Positions 59,785 to 59,942 of a stretch of 59,942 nucleotides of DNA are shown here, piece by piece. The stretch comes from JBEKYD01 sp049509915 (lineage in GTDB: Bacteria; Acidobacteriota; Terriglobia; Bryobacterales; Bryobacteraceae), in NCBI GenBank assembly GCA_049509915.1, contig JBEKZL010000005.1, positions 1 through 59,942 of the forward strand, written 5' to 3'. The stretch's first letter is position 1. The number at the start of each line of letters is the position of its first letter. The notes below the pieces were generated by a model that had not been told where the DNA came from, searched no databases, and was given only the letters and a program-made list of their open reading frames with translations. Made by a program: the position numbers and the translations under genes.

Positions 59785-59942
59785 CGTGGGGATCCAACCT
59801 CAATCCAAAAACGGCGCCGCGCCTATCCTCGCAGAGGCGTGGGCGCGACGCGCGTCATGGCCCAAAAGCAAAAGTTGGTTGTCTTGTTAGTTCGAACTGC
59901 TCTCGCAAGTGCAGCACGTGTCCGACAACCCGTTGATGGCGG

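Noticed and set aside
52411..59942. Right attachment site (copy of the tRNA-Asn 3' end)
   Set aside because: Read by eye on both strands for the T-arm and acceptor sequence; no copy was found, so no attR is annotated.

Overview
The window looks like a piece of an Acidobacteriota chromosome, probably Bryobacterales/Solibacter-like. It is GC-rich and carries two 'acidobacterial duplicated orphan permease' (ADOP) genes, one with a PadR regulator, a secreted SBBP-repeat/TIGR03437-type protein and a TPR-CHAT protein. The taxonomic call is inference from gene families, not from a marker gene.

Layout. (1) 1-3180 is ordinary core chromosome: an ABC-F C-terminus, two small zinc-ribbon proteins, DUF3467 and DUF2103 proteins, a protein-L-isoaspartate methyltransferase and an NAD-type isocitrate dehydrogenase, ending in tRNA-Asn(GTT). 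(2) From the 3' end of that tRNA onward lies an integrative conjugative element (ICE). Its left end has a tyrosine integrase and a chain of excisionase-like helix-turn-helix genes, followed by a giant DNA methylase/helicase. (3) 11.8-17.9 kb is cargo: a HEPN-containing four-gene cassette and a PadR-ADOP pair. (4) 17.9-31.9 kb, all on the minus strand, is an RP4/Ti-type (Trb, MPF-T) conjugation operon: trbB-C-D-E-J-K(like)-F-G-I-L, one unknown gene, traG/virD4, ssb, traF and traB. (5) 32-41.8 kb is a mixed zone: a sigma-like plus zinc-finger membrane protein pair, degenerate transposases, two secreted proteins, a candidate small RNA and a complete IS4-family insertion sequence with a 9-bp target duplication. 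(6) 41.8-45.7 kb encodes a TPR-CHAT (caspase-like) protein overlapping an S41 peptidase. (7) 45.9-52.4 kb is the DNA-processing module: a RepB-like primase, then traK-L-M divergent from traJ-relaxase with the probable oriT between them, then a tiny acidic protein coupled to an ArdC antirestriction protein that ends in a KfrB-like domain. (8) 52.6-59.8 kb is a minus-strand accessory cluster, visibly richer in A/T: ADOP permease, glycosyltransferase, MetX-like hydrolase with a Cys nucleophile, AMP-dependent acyl ligase and a small hypothetical protein. It resembles a small biosynthetic or modification locus.

How it fits together. Integrase/Xis move the element, TraJ/TraK/relaxase/TraL/TraM process DNA at oriT, TraG couples it to the Trb channel, and ArdC, SSB and the methylase/helicase probably protect incoming DNA. 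The right attachment site was not found in the window, so the element probably extends beyond 59942, or its end is not a simple repeat of the tRNA. The most interesting loci are the TPR-CHAT/S41 protease pair, the HEPN cassette, the A/T-rich enzyme cluster, the oriT region with helically phased GTGCAC sites, and a candidate structured RNA at about 38.75-38.85 kb.
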